Source of the DNA: Aeribacillus composti
GTDB lineage: Bacteria; Bacillota; Bacilli; Bacillales; Aeribacillaceae
DNA length: 64,000 nucleotides
Assembly: GCF_007827555.1 (NCBI RefSeq)
Contig: NZ_VISS01000012.1
Span: forward strand, 1 to 64,000
Direction of reading: 5' to 3'
Of this stretch, positions 56,159 to 64,000 are shown piece by piece (positions within the stretch are counted from its first letter, which is position 1; every line of letters begins with the position of its first letter). A model generated the notes under the pieces. That model searched no databases and was not told the origin of the DNA. It saw only the letters and a program-made list of their open reading frames with translations. A program made the position numbers and the translations under genes.

Positions 56159-57070
56159 CTATTTATTCCTTCCAACAATTTCAACTTCCGTTTCCATTTT
56201 GATTTGGAATTGCTCGTAAATCGTCTTTTTTACAAAATCGATGAGGGCCAGAACATCTGAAGCTGTTGCATTGTCTTCATTGACAATAAAATTCCCGTGC
56301 ATCTCCGATATTTTTGCGCCTCCGATTTTGTAGCCTTTTAAGCCGGCTTTTTCAATGAGCTGACCAGCATAATGAGGAAGGGGGTTTCGGAAAATGCTTC
56401 CTGCGCAAGGATGGTTCCAAGGTTGTGTTTCACGGCGATATTCTTTATTTTTTTGCATCGTGGATACGATGCTGTCTCTATCTCCTTTTTTTAATTGAAA
56501 TACCGCTTCTAAACATATTCCCGGGCGCTTTTTTTGCAAGATGGAGCTGCGGTATGAAAATTCCATTTCTTTATTGGAAAGCCATTCTAATGTCCCATCT
56601 GCAAACAAAATATGCGCCTTTTTGAGAACATTTGAAATATCCGAGCCGTGCGCACCCGCATTCATATAGACCGCACCGCCTACAGATCCGGGAATGCCGC
56701 TGGCAAATTCTAAACCAGACAATCCTTTTCTGCTGATCAATGTTGACAGGCTGACTAATGAATAGCCTCCCCCTACTGTGATCTCCTCATCTTGAATGGT
56801 TAAATGGCTGATGCCGTTTCCTAATTTAATTACGACCCCGGCAATTCCTTCATCTAAAACAAGTAAATTGGATCCTCTCCCTATTACGCGCCAATCTGCA
56901 TGATGCTTTTTGATGATTTCCATTGTTTTCATTAAGCCTTCAATGCTTTTTGGCTCGACAAACACATCTGCCGGTCCGCCGACTTTCATCGTTGTATGTT
57001 TTTTTAACGGCTCATTCTCAAGCACTTTTCCTACATCAGCTCGAATTAACTCTTCCAACAGCTGCTTCAC
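56159..57070 (-). CDS. murB: UDP-N-acetylenolpyruvoylglucosamine reductase
   Basis: FAD- and NADPH-dependent enzyme forming UDP-MurNAc, 303 residues of the type IIb form. Motifs include [51 protein letters not shown], a proton-donor Ser in CAGSIFRNP and EMHGNFIVN. The start is GTG at 57070, six bases behind GGGGGG, giving exactly the B. subtilis length; an upstream ATG lies within murG. Confidence 0.96.
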   Translation of the reverse strand: MKQLLEELIRADVGKVLENEPLKKHTTMKVGGPADVFVEPKSIEGLMKTMEIIKKHHADWRVIGRGSNLLVLDEGIAGVVIKLGNGISHLTIQDEEITVGGGYSLVSLSTLISRKGLSGLEFASGIPGSVGGAVYMNAGAHGSDISNVLKKAHILFADGTLEWLSNKEMEFSYRSSILQKKRPGICLEAVFQLKKGDRDSIVSTMQKNKEYRRETQPWNHPCAGSIFRNPLPHYAGQLIEKAGLKGYKIGGAKISEMHGNFIVNEDNATASDVLALIDFVKKTIYEQFQIKMETEVEIVGRNK

Positions 57071-57086
57071 ATGTATCCCCCCATTT

Positions 57087-58193
57087 TCAAATCTTGTTAT
57101 TAGCAGCGGCAAGTTCGTTCATGACTTGATAAAGCCTTTTGGCTGCATCACGAACTCCCAGTTCAAAAGAAGCTTTGCTCATGCTCTTCAACGTTTCCGG
57201 ATTCAGTAAAATTTGATCGATCAACGTTAACAAACGATGCCCTGTTAAATTTTGTTCAAGCAATAAAACGGCAGCGTTTCTTTCACTGAGTGTGCGGGCA
57301 TTTGCTTCTTGATGATTGGCTGTAACATACGGGCTTGGAATTAATATGCTTGGAAGACCAAGCGCTGTTATTTCCGCTAAAGTCGTAGCACCTGCTCTTG
57401 ATACGATTAAATCAACTGCTGCCAGCACATCCGGCATTTGGTGGATAAACGGTTTGATAATAATATTTTTCAGCCGGCCGCAATCACCTATTTGTTCCAT
57501 TATTTGCTTGTAATGAACCTCACCGGTGACATAAACAATTTGATACGGCTTTTTCGATAATTCGTCAAGGATGCTGAGGACAGATTCATTAATCGGTCTT
57601 GCCCCGCGGCTTCCTCCAAAGATGAGCACGGATTTTACATTCTCTGTTAAATTTAAAGATGATTTACCTTTTGCCCGATCGCCGCCAATCACTTCCTGCG
57701 CGCGAGGATTTCCTGTTAGAACAACTTTTTCTTCCGGAAAAAATTTTTTGGAGCTTTCAAAAGAAATGGCGACTTTATCAACATATTTTGCTAAAAATTT
57801 ATTAGTCAAACCAGGCACGCTGTTTTGTTCGTGGATGATTGTCGGTATTCCGAGTCTGCTGGCTGCATAAACGACTGGTCCCGAAACATATCCTCCAGTC
57901 CCAATTACAACATCCGCCTGAAACTCTTTTAGCAGCTTTTTGCAGATGGCGAAGCTGTTGAAAAATCGATAAACTGTTTTAACATTATCAAACGACAGCT
58001 TTCGTTTAAAACCGCTAATTTTAATCGCTTTAAACGGGATCCCTTCCCGTGCCACAATCTCTTTTTCCAGTCCATTTTCCGTCCCTATATATAAAAAATT
58101 GGCATGAGGGTCATATTTTTTCACTTCTTTTATGAAAGCAAGCGCAGGATAAATATGACCGCCGGTTCCTCCTCCACTTACGACAATGTTCAT
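57087..58193 (-). CDS. murG: UDP-GlcNAc:lipid I GlcNAc transferase MurG
   Basis: Peripheral membrane glycosyltransferase making lipid II from lipid I, 368 residues. GT-B fold: N-terminal [31 protein letters not shown]-terminal [13 protein letters not shown] and [22 protein letters not shown], which bind UDP-GlcNAc. ATG follows GGGGGG by eight bases. It is next to murB and spoVE as in B. subtilis. Confidence 0.97.
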   Translation of the reverse strand: MNIVVSGGGTGGHIYPALAFIKEVKKYDPHANFLYIGTENGLEKEIVAREGIPFKAIKISGFKRKLSFDNVKTVYRFFNSFAICKKLLKEFQADVVIGTGGYVSGPVVYAASRLGIPTIIHEQNSVPGLTNKFLAKYVDKVAISFESSKKFFPEEKVVLTGNPRAQEVIGGDRAKGKSSLNLTENVKSVLIFGGSRGARPINESVLSILDELSKKPYQIVYVTGEVHYKQIMEQIGDCGRLKNIIIKPFIHQMPDVLAAVDLIVSRAGATTLAEITALGLPSILIPSPYVTANHQEANARTLSERNAAVLLLEQNLTGHRLLTLIDQILLNPETLKSMSKASFELGVRDAAKRLYQVMNELAAANNKI

Positions 58194-58303
58194 TCAAAAA
58201 GCCCCCCTGAAATGTTAGAAACTTTTTATAAAACAGTTAAAAGAGGCTGAGCAAACAAGCCGAAAAGCCCCCTTTTTTTCCATATTTATCCAGATTGGAA
58301 AGC

Positions 58304-59404
58304 TTAATATTTTGCATATCGGCTAATATTTAAAAGCACCCCGATTGCCATCAGCATTAACGTCAGTGACGATCCTCCATAGCTTAAAAACGGAAGGGTG
58401 ATGCCCGTTACAGGCATTAATCCTGTGACAACCCCGATATTGATCATCACTTGAATCGCAACCATTGCAACAATGCCGACAGCTAGCAAGCTGCCGAATA
58501 AATCAGGCGCGTTCAACGCGATTAAAATTCCCCGCCAAAGCAAAAGAGAGAATAATAAAAGCACAAGAGAACCGCCTATAAACCCCAATTCTTCCGCAAC
58601 GATCGCAAAAATAAAATCTGTTTGTGGCTCGGGCAAATAAAAAAACTTTTGTCTGCTTTGACCCAATCCTAATCCGAAAAGGCCTCCAGGGCCAATTGCA
58701 TAAAGCGATTGAATAATTTGAAACCCGCTCCCAAGCGGATCCTCCCATGGATTGAGGAACGAAGTGATCCTTTTCATACGATAAGGAGCTGATAACACAA
58801 GAGCGGTAAAACCGAGTGCACCTATCAATCCCAGTCCGATAAAATGGCTAATTTTCGCTCCTGCTGCAAAGATCATGACGACACATGCTCCCATCATCAC
58901 CGTTGCTGTTCCTAAATCCGGCTGAAGCATAATGATCCCAAATGCTAAAAAGACTAATCCTAAGGACGGGAAAAGCCCTTTTTTAATGGTTGTTACAAAT
59001 TTTTGATTTTCGGACAAAAATTTAGCCAGAAAGGCGATCATCGCTAGCTTCATAAACTCAGAAGGCTGAATGGAAAATGCCCCGACACCGATCCAGCTTC
59101 TGGAGCCATTTCGTACAACGCCAATTCCAGGAATCAACACGGCAATCAGCAAAACGAAGCATACGATTAAAAGCACCTTTGCCCACGTTCTCCATGTCCA
59201 ATAGTCTATATTCATAAAAAAGAACATGGCAACAATGCCCAAGGCAGCGAACAGCAGCTGCCGCTTTGCAAAAAAGAATGCATCGTCAAATTTATACGTT
59301 GCCCATATGGCGCTTGCGCTATATACCATGATTAAACCGATCGAAAGCAGCAAAAATGTGATCAAAATTAAAATGAAATCTGGAGATTTGCTTTTTGTCG
59401 ACAC
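58304..59404 (-). CDS. spoVE: SEDS glycosyltransferase SpoVE
   Basis: Polytopic SEDS-family peptidoglycan polymerase for spore cortex, 366 residues with about ten membrane helices. Key parts: LIMVYSAS in helix 1, ARG-rich RNGSRSWIGVG with the conserved catalytic-loop residues, FKP-like PSEFMKLAMIAFLA and the C-terminal LPFLSYGGSS. FtsW is the closest alternative; gene position behind murD and length equal to B. subtilis SpoVE decide. GTG at 59404 with GGGG upstream is used; another GTG lies three codons earlier. Confidence 0.93.
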   Translation of the reverse strand: MSTKSKSPDFILILITFLLLSIGLIMVYSASAIWATYKFDDAFFFAKRQLLFAALGIVAMFFFMNIDYWTWRTWAKVLLIVCFVLLIAVLIPGIGVVRNGSRSWIGVGAFSIQPSEFMKLAMIAFLAKFLSENQKFVTTIKKGLFPSLGLVFLAFGIIMLQPDLGTATVMMGACVVMIFAAGAKISHFIGLGLIGALGFTALVLSAPYRMKRITSFLNPWEDPLGSGFQIIQSLYAIGPGGLFGLGLGQSRQKFFYLPEPQTDFIFAIVAEELGFIGGSLVLLLFSLLLWRGILIALNAPDLFGSLLAVGIVAMVAIQVMINIGVVTGLMPVTGITLPFLSYGGSSLTLMLMAIGVLLNISRYAKY

Positions 59405-59445
59405 GCCGAACACCCCATCTTTTTTAAGCTTAAGGGTACGAGCCC

Positions 59446-60801
59446 TTATTTTAGCTTATGCACGGCGTTTATGAAAATGTCTCCTCTCTCTTCGAATGTT
59501 TTATATTGATCCCAGCTTGCACAGGCCGGAGAGAGCAAAATGACATCACCTATATCCGATATGCGAAACGCCGCAAAGACTGCTTGTTCCACATTATCGA
59601 CATGTTCTATCAGTTCTATTCCAGCCTTCTTTGCAGCCTTCTTTATTTTTGGGGCAGTTTGTCCAAAGGTGATGACTGCTTTCACATGTTTGAGATACGG
59701 GATTAATTCATCAAATTCATTCCCCCGGTCAAGCCCTCCGGCCAGCAATACAACAGGGGATGAAAAAGCTTCGAGAGCCTTTGTTGTTGCCAAAATATTC
59801 GTGGCCTTCGAATCGTTATAAAATTTTCTTCCTGAAACTTCGCCAACATATTGCAGGCGATGCTTTACACCTGAAAACGATGCCAGCACCTTTTGAATCG
59901 CTTTGTTTCCAACATTTTTCGCCTTTACTGCACAAATAGCGGCCAAAATATTTTCTAAGTTATGCTTGCCGACAAGAGCGATATCTTTTATATCAATAAT
60001 TTTTTCACCATCATACCAAATGGATTCATTTTGGATATAAGCACCATTTGATACTTCCTTATTGGTTGAAAAATAAATTTTCTTTCCGTTTGACAGTTCG
60101 GACAGACGCACAACATCTTGATCATCCGAATTGATAACCGCAACCGATTGGTCATCTTGGTTTGAAAAAATTTTCCCTTTCGCTTGCATATAATTTTCGC
60201 GAGTTCCATGATAGTCTAGATGGGCATTAAAAATATTTAACAAGACCGCGACTGAAGGTTTAAAATGAATGGTTCCTAAAAGCTGAAACGAGGATACCTC
60301 CATAACTACAATTTGTTCCTTTGTCGCTTCCTGTACAACTTCACAAGCCACATTTCCGATATTTCCTGCCAGCAGCGGCTGTTTTCCATCTGCCTTCAGC
60401 ATTTCGTATATTAAAGTTGTCGTCGTCGTTTTTCCATTCGATCCAGTTATCGCAATAATTTCCGCTTCAGAAATTTGATACGCAAGCTCGACTTCGGTTA
60501 TAATGGGAATATTTTGGCTCGCTGCTTTTTGTACGATTGGGTTTGTGTATGGAATGCCTGGATTTTTTACAACAATATCAATATTATGCTCCTCGAGCAA
60601 TTGTTCCGGATGTTCTCCTAAAATAAGTTTGATCCCTAAACTTTCAAGTTCTTTTACATCATCATTTGCTTCGTATGGTTTCATGTCGTTTACGGTAACA
60701 CGAGCACCTAGTTTATGCAATAATTTAGCGGCTCTCAAGCCGCTTTTCGCCAAACCTAATACGAGAACGTTTTGATCGACATACATTTGTACATTTTTCA
60801 A
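59446..60801 (-). CDS. murD: UDP-MurNAc-L-Ala:D-Glu ligase
   Basis: Adds D-glutamate to UDP-MurNAc-L-alanine with ATP, cytoplasm. The 451-residue protein has the N-terminal UDP-binding Rossmann part (VLGLAKSGLRAAKLLHKLGA), the ATP loop ITGSNGKTTTTTL, FNAHLDYHGTREN, and a C-terminal domain with NDSKATN and ACASWDQYKTFEERG. The start is TTG with GAGGTG nine bases upstream, immediately following the mraY stop. Confidence 0.97.
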   Translation of the reverse strand: MKNVQMYVDQNVLVLGLAKSGLRAAKLLHKLGARVTVNDMKPYEANDDVKELESLGIKLILGEHPEQLLEEHNIDIVVKNPGIPYTNPIVQKAASQNIPIITEVELAYQISEAEIIAITGSNGKTTTTTLIYEMLKADGKQPLLAGNIGNVACEVVQEATKEQIVVMEVSSFQLLGTIHFKPSVAVLLNIFNAHLDYHGTRENYMQAKGKIFSNQDDQSVAVINSDDQDVVRLSELSNGKKIYFSTNKEVSNGAYIQNESIWYDGEKIIDIKDIALVGKHNLENILAAICAVKAKNVGNKAIQKVLASFSGVKHRLQYVGEVSGRKFYNDSKATNILATTKALEAFSSPVVLLAGGLDRGNEFDELIPYLKHVKAVITFGQTAPKIKKAAKKAGIELIEHVDNVEQAVFAAFRISDIGDVILLSPACASWDQYKTFEERGDIFINAVHKLK

Positions 60802-61776
60802 TTATAACCACACCTCGATGATAATTCCTAGTATTGCAAAAAGCAAACCCATCGCCCAGAATGTCACGACGACTTTCCATTCCGACCATCCGTTTAATTC
60901 ATAGTGATGATGGAGCGGGCTCATTTTAAACACTCTTTTTCCAGTCATTTTAAAGGAAATTACTTGAATAATGACTGATAATGTTTCAATAACAAACACG
61001 CCGCCAATCACTATAAGCAAAATTTCTAATTTTGTCAAAATGGCTACAGCGACAATCGCTCCTCCTAAAGCCAATGAGCCAGTATCTCCCATGAACACTT
61101 TTGCAGGGTGAGCGTTGAACACTAAAAAGCCTAATACGGAACCGACCACTGCAACACTAAAGATGGCGATATCATATTGACTATTGTTCCATGCCAATAC
61201 AGCAAATGCTCCGAAAGCAATTGCAGCGCAGCCGGATAACAATCCATCGAGACCGTCGGTCAAATTGACGGCATTTGAGCCGCCTACAAGCATAAACAAA
61301 ATAAGAACGGGGTAGAGCCAGCCAAGATCAAAAGAAAGTTCCGTCCCCGGCAATCGAATTTCTGTAGAGAACTCAAATTGATTTAAAACAAAATAAAAAA
61401 TAACCGCAACAATGATTTGACCGATTAATTTTTGTTTTGAAGTCAGACCGAGATTTCTTTTTAACACCACTTTAATCATATCGTCTAAAAATCCGAGGAG
61501 TCCGTAACCGATCGTTACAAACAACAGCAAAAACGTTTCGATCCCCGGTTTCGAAAATTTATTGGTCATGACAATAGTGGTGATAATGATGGATAACATA
61601 ATCATGACTCCGCCCATCGTCGGAGTTCCGGATTTTTTTTGGTGGGATTTTGGTCCTTCATCCCGAATACTTTGGCCAAATTTCAGCCTTCTTAAAAATG
61701 GAATAAAAATGGGAGAAAGTAATACACTGATTAAAAAGCCCATTAAGATGGTAAAAAGCACGACTTGTTCTAGCAT
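60802..61776 (-). CDS. mraY: Phospho-MurNAc-pentapeptide translocase MraY
   Basis: Makes lipid I by moving phospho-MurNAc-pentapeptide to undecaprenyl phosphate. The 324-residue protein has about ten membrane helices. Active-site motifs: [48 protein letters not shown] and the [11 protein letters not shown] His cluster. The ATG follows AGGAGG seven bases upstream. It adjoins murD with no gap. Confidence 0.97.
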   Translation of the reverse strand: MLEQVVLFTILMGFLISVLLSPIFIPFLRRLKFGQSIRDEGPKSHQKKSGTPTMGGVMIMLSIIITTIVMTNKFSKPGIETFLLLFVTIGYGLLGFLDDMIKVVLKRNLGLTSKQKLIGQIIVAVIFYFVLNQFEFSTEIRLPGTELSFDLGWLYPVLILFMLVGGSNAVNLTDGLDGLLSGCAAIAFGAFAVLAWNNSQYDIAIFSVAVVGSVLGFLVFNAHPAKVFMGDTGSLALGGAIVAVAILTKLEILLIVIGGVFVIETLSVIIQVISFKMTGKRVFKMSPLHHHYELNGWSEWKVVVTFWAMGLLFAILGIIIEVWL

Positions 61777-61878
61777 TTATACTTCCTCCTCCCACCAAAA
61801 CCAACATTTGCCTTTATATCCATATGATTATTGATGTTAAACCATTCCAATTTCATAACAAATCCTCTTCCTGCTTGA

Positions 61879-63357
61879 TTATTTATTCTCTTTCAATTGA
61901 ATAGCGCGAATAGCCACTTTTCGATCATCGAAGTCAAATTTTTTGTCCCCGATTTGTTGATATGTTTCATGGCCTTTTCCTGCAATGACGACGACATCTC
62001 CTTCTTCTGCATTGCTGATTGCAAATTGGATGGCTTCCTCTCGATCGACAATTGAATGAAAAGGTTCTCCGTCGACACCAGCTGTCATATCTTTTAATAT
62101 TTGATGCGGATCTTCATTTCTAGGGTTGTCGGAAGTAAAAATTGGAATGTCAGCCCACTGAACAGCAATTTTCGCCATAAGCGGACGCTTCGTTCGATCG
62201 CGGTCTCCTCCGCAGCCAACGACTAAAATGACTTTCTTTTTGGCAAGCTCCTTCACCGTTTTCAATAAATTGTCCAAGCTGTCTGGTGTGTGTGCATAGT
62301 CAATAATGACGGAAAAATTTTGTCCGCAATCTACTAACTCAAATCGGCCGCGCACACCTTCCATCGATTCGACCGCTTCGATGATCTTCTCGATCTCAAC
62401 TCCTGAAACTAAAGAAGCCGCAATAGCAGCAAGAACATTATAAACGCTGAATTTCCCGACTAATTTCATTTGTACAGAAAATGTACCTTCAGGAGTAACG
62501 AGGAGAAAAGAAGTCCCGCTTGCATTCATTTTCAAATCTTTCGCCATAATCTCACATTCGTTTTCAATTCCATATGTAACGATATGGGAAGAAGTCATAT
62601 GTCTGTAATAGTCAGAGGCTGGATCATCACCATTCAATATAGAAAATTTTGGATGATTATGATCATATTTATTTCCGAGCTGAGCAAACAATAATCCTTT
62701 CGCATTTCGATATTCTTCCATTGTTTGGTGATAGTCTAAATGGTCTTGGGTGAGATTCGTAAATACTGCAACATCAAAATCACAACCGTGGACTCGTCCC
62801 ATATGCAGCGCATGAGAGGAAACCTCCATACTGACGTGGGTCACGTTCTCCTCGATCATCTTTTTAAATGTTTTTTGCAGGGTTAAGCTGTCAGGCGTTG
62901 TATTTTTTACTTCGTATTGTTGATCATTTATTTTTGTATACATTGTTCCGATTAAACCGGTTTTATAGCCGGCATTGCGAAAAATATGATCAATCAGATG
63001 AGTCGTAGTCGTTTTTCCGTTCGTGCCCGTGACACCGATGAGGTGAAGCTTATGTGTTGGCTGGTCATAAAAATAATCAGCAAGCACAGCCATTGCCCGT
63101 TTTGTATCATTTACGACAATTACCGGGATATCACCCGGCAGATCGTTCAGCGGTTTTTCTGATAACAGAGCGGCCGCGCCTTTTTTTACAGCTTCTAAAG
63201 CAAACTCATGACCGTCTACCGTAAAGCCTTTGATGCAAATAAATAAGCTTCCTTCCTTCACAGCACGCGAATCCATTTCCAATGAAGTAATCTCAGGATT
63301 CCCATTACCATAACGTTTATAATGATGTAGAGCAGTGAGAATTGCATCTAATTTCAT
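61879..63357 (-). CDS. murE: UDP-MurNAc-L-Ala-D-Glu:meso-diaminopimelate ligase
   Basis: Adds the third amino acid of the stem peptide. The 492-residue three-domain ligase has the ATP loop [14 protein letters not shown], a carbamylated-Lys region, [14 protein letters not shown] and the specificity motif [14 protein letters not shown] indicates meso-diaminopimelate, not Lys, so the wall is of the A1gamma type usual in Bacillus. It has an AAAGGA site and probably its own promoter. Confidence 0.97.
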   Translation of the reverse strand: MKLDAILTALHHYKRYGNGNPEITSLEMDSRAVKEGSLFICIKGFTVDGHEFALEAVKKGAAALLSEKPLNDLPGDIPVIVVNDTKRAMAVLADYFYDQPTHKLHLIGVTGTNGKTTTTHLIDHIFRNAGYKTGLIGTMYTKINDQQYEVKNTTPDSLTLQKTFKKMIEENVTHVSMEVSSHALHMGRVHGCDFDVAVFTNLTQDHLDYHQTMEEYRNAKGLLFAQLGNKYDHNHPKFSILNGDDPASDYYRHMTSSHIVTYGIENECEIMAKDLKMNASGTSFLLVTPEGTFSVQMKLVGKFSVYNVLAAIAASLVSGVEIEKIIEAVESMEGVRGRFELVDCGQNFSVIIDYAHTPDSLDNLLKTVKELAKKKVILVVGCGGDRDRTKRPLMAKIAVQWADIPIFTSDNPRNEDPHQILKDMTAGVDGEPFHSIVDREEAIQFAISNAEEGDVVVIAGKGHETYQQIGDKKFDFDDRKVAIRAIQLKENK

Positions 63358-63392
63358 AACGATAATCCTTTCTCAAAAAAACATTCTCCATT

Positions 63393-63421
63393 ATTTTATC
63401 TTAGCTTAAAATGAGCGACAA
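63393..63421 (-). promoter_or_regulatory. Candidate SigmaA promoter of murE
   Basis: TTGTCG (plus 63416-63421) and TAAAAT (plus 63393-63398) stand 17 bases apart on the minus strand, about 36 bases before the murE start codon and directly after the hairpin behind spoVD. Confidence 0.5.
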
Positions 63422-63460
63422 GGGCTTTTCAAAAGCAGTTGTTTCAAAAAGCCCTTTTTT
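63420..63460. terminator. Hairpin between spoVD and murE
   Basis: AAGGGCTTTT (63420-63429) pairs with AAAAGCCCTT (63447-63456). T runs follow on the plus strand (CCCTTTTTTAG), while on the minus strand, the direction of spoVD, the tail is not T-rich. Termination of spoVD may therefore be partial. Confidence 0.55.
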
Positions 63461-63466
63461 AGAAAA

Positions 63467-64000
63467 TTATTCGTCTGCTGCCGCCTCGTCTCCTAATAAA
63501 ATTCGTACAGTAGATCCTTCTTTTACCTTTACGCCTGCTTTTGGCGATTGTTGAACGACTACCTTGCCGTCGCCGTTTACATCAAGTTTTAAATTCACAA
63601 GCTGTTCAGCGAGCTCCTGTTTTGTGAGTCCTAAAACGTCCGGTACTGTGACGAACTTTTCATCCAGCCAAGTTTCCTTTTTTTCCATTTGCTTCGTTCT
63701 AGGCTTCACACCGAGCTGTCGGAGACTGTCTTTTATGATTGTTCCTACAATTGGCGCGGCAACTACACCGCCAAATTGCACCGTTCCCTTTGGATTATCA
63801 ACGGCGACATAAACAACTATTTGAGGGTTGTCTGCAGGTGCAAAACCAATAAACGATACAATATGATTATTTGTCAAATATCCTCCGCCGGGAGCAGCTT
63901 TTTGCGCAGTCCCCGTTTTTCCTCCTACCCGATACCCTTCAACAAACGCTCCTCTTCCTGTACCTTTTGCAACAACACTTTCAAGAGCAGCGCGAATTTG
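63467..64000 (-). CDS. spoVD: Sporulation-specific penicillin-binding protein SpoVD, C-terminal part
   Basis: Only the last 177 codons are in the window; the frame is open to the right edge. It carries the transpeptidase motif VGGKTGTAQK (KTG box) near the edge, followed by GYLTNNHIVSFIGFAPADNPQIVVYVAVDNPKG and one PASTA domain (VPDVLGLTKQELAEQLVNL... to the end). A single PASTA domain and the place before murE point to SpoVD, the cortex transpeptidase partner of SpoVE, not PBP2B, which has two PASTA domains. Confidence 0.93.
   Translation of the reverse strand, partial: QIRAALESVVAKGTGRGAFVEGYRVGGKTGTAQKAAPGGGYLTNNHIVSFIGFAPADNPQIVVYVAVDNPKGTVQFGGVVAAPIVGTIIKDSLRQLGVKPRTKQMEKKETWLDEKFVTVPDVLGLTKQELAEQLVNLKLDVNGDGKVVVQQSPKAGVKVKEGSTVRILLGDEAAADE

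Noticed and set aside
58304-59404. FtsW instead of SpoVE
   Set aside because: FtsW lies elsewhere in Bacillus; the protein length and position between murD and murG match SpoVE.

Overview
The window is chromosomal core sequence of an endospore-forming Bacillaceae bacterium. Protein sequences and gene order follow the Bacillus subtilis block from spoVD through ftsZ, sigE/sigG, ileS, the pyr operon, the cysH sulfur locus, priA and prkC to spoVM and rpmB, read here in reverse. It is not B. subtilis itself. The sulfur locus carries a single-chain siroheme sulfite/nitrite reductase and a DUF3906 protein, as in Geobacillus-like or B. cereus-like relatives, and several genes of the B. subtilis order (def, thiN, cysP, sirC/ylnF, bpr) are missing from their usual slots. 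All genes except rpmB and rqcH lie on the minus strand. I saw no tRNA, rRNA, CRISPR array, insertion sequence, prophage or toxin cassette.

Region by region (+ coordinates). 1-1,260: rpmB, a 600-base gene-free AT-rich stretch and the tiny sporulation gene spoVM. 1,480-17,655: a housekeeping run (rpe, rsgA, prkC/prpC, rlmN, rsmB, fmt, priA, coaBC, rpoZ, gmk, remA, yloC, Ca2+ ATPase). 17,769-19,475: rqcH on the plus strand. 19,630-26,040: assimilatory sulfate reduction plus siroheme synthesis (cysH, sat, cysC, sulfite reductase, DUF3906, sumT, sirB). 26,318-38,109: the complete ten-gene pyrimidine operon pyrR-P-B-C-AA-AB-K-D-F-E with three PyrR attenuators. 38,106-43,290: rluD-like, lspA, ylyA and ileS behind an Ile T-box leader. 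43,289-47,342: divIVA, ylmH, ylmG, sepF, ylmE, ylmD, ylmC. 47,438-50,134: sigG, sigE, spoIIGA with a Spo0A-type promoter. 50,764-64,000: the division and cell-wall cluster ftsZ, ftsA, sbp, ylxX, ylxW, divIB, murB, murG, spoVE, murD, mraY, murE and the 3' part of spoVD.

The genes form a few functional units: wall precursor synthesis and septum assembly; the mother-cell and forespore sigma cascade (SpoIIGA processes pro-SigmaE, SigmaG follows, SpoVD/SpoVE/SpoVM build cortex and coat); de novo UMP synthesis under PyrR attenuation; sulfate to sulfide with its siroheme cofactor; and translation, ribosome quality control and Ser/Thr phosphorylation. RNA-level control is prominent: three PyrR attenuators, one T-box and several hairpins inside operons. 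I found no clearly new biological system. The items most worth a second look are the palindromic cysH leader, the gap that replaces cysP, the 40-base near-perfect hairpin after rpmB, and the missing genes in conserved slots.
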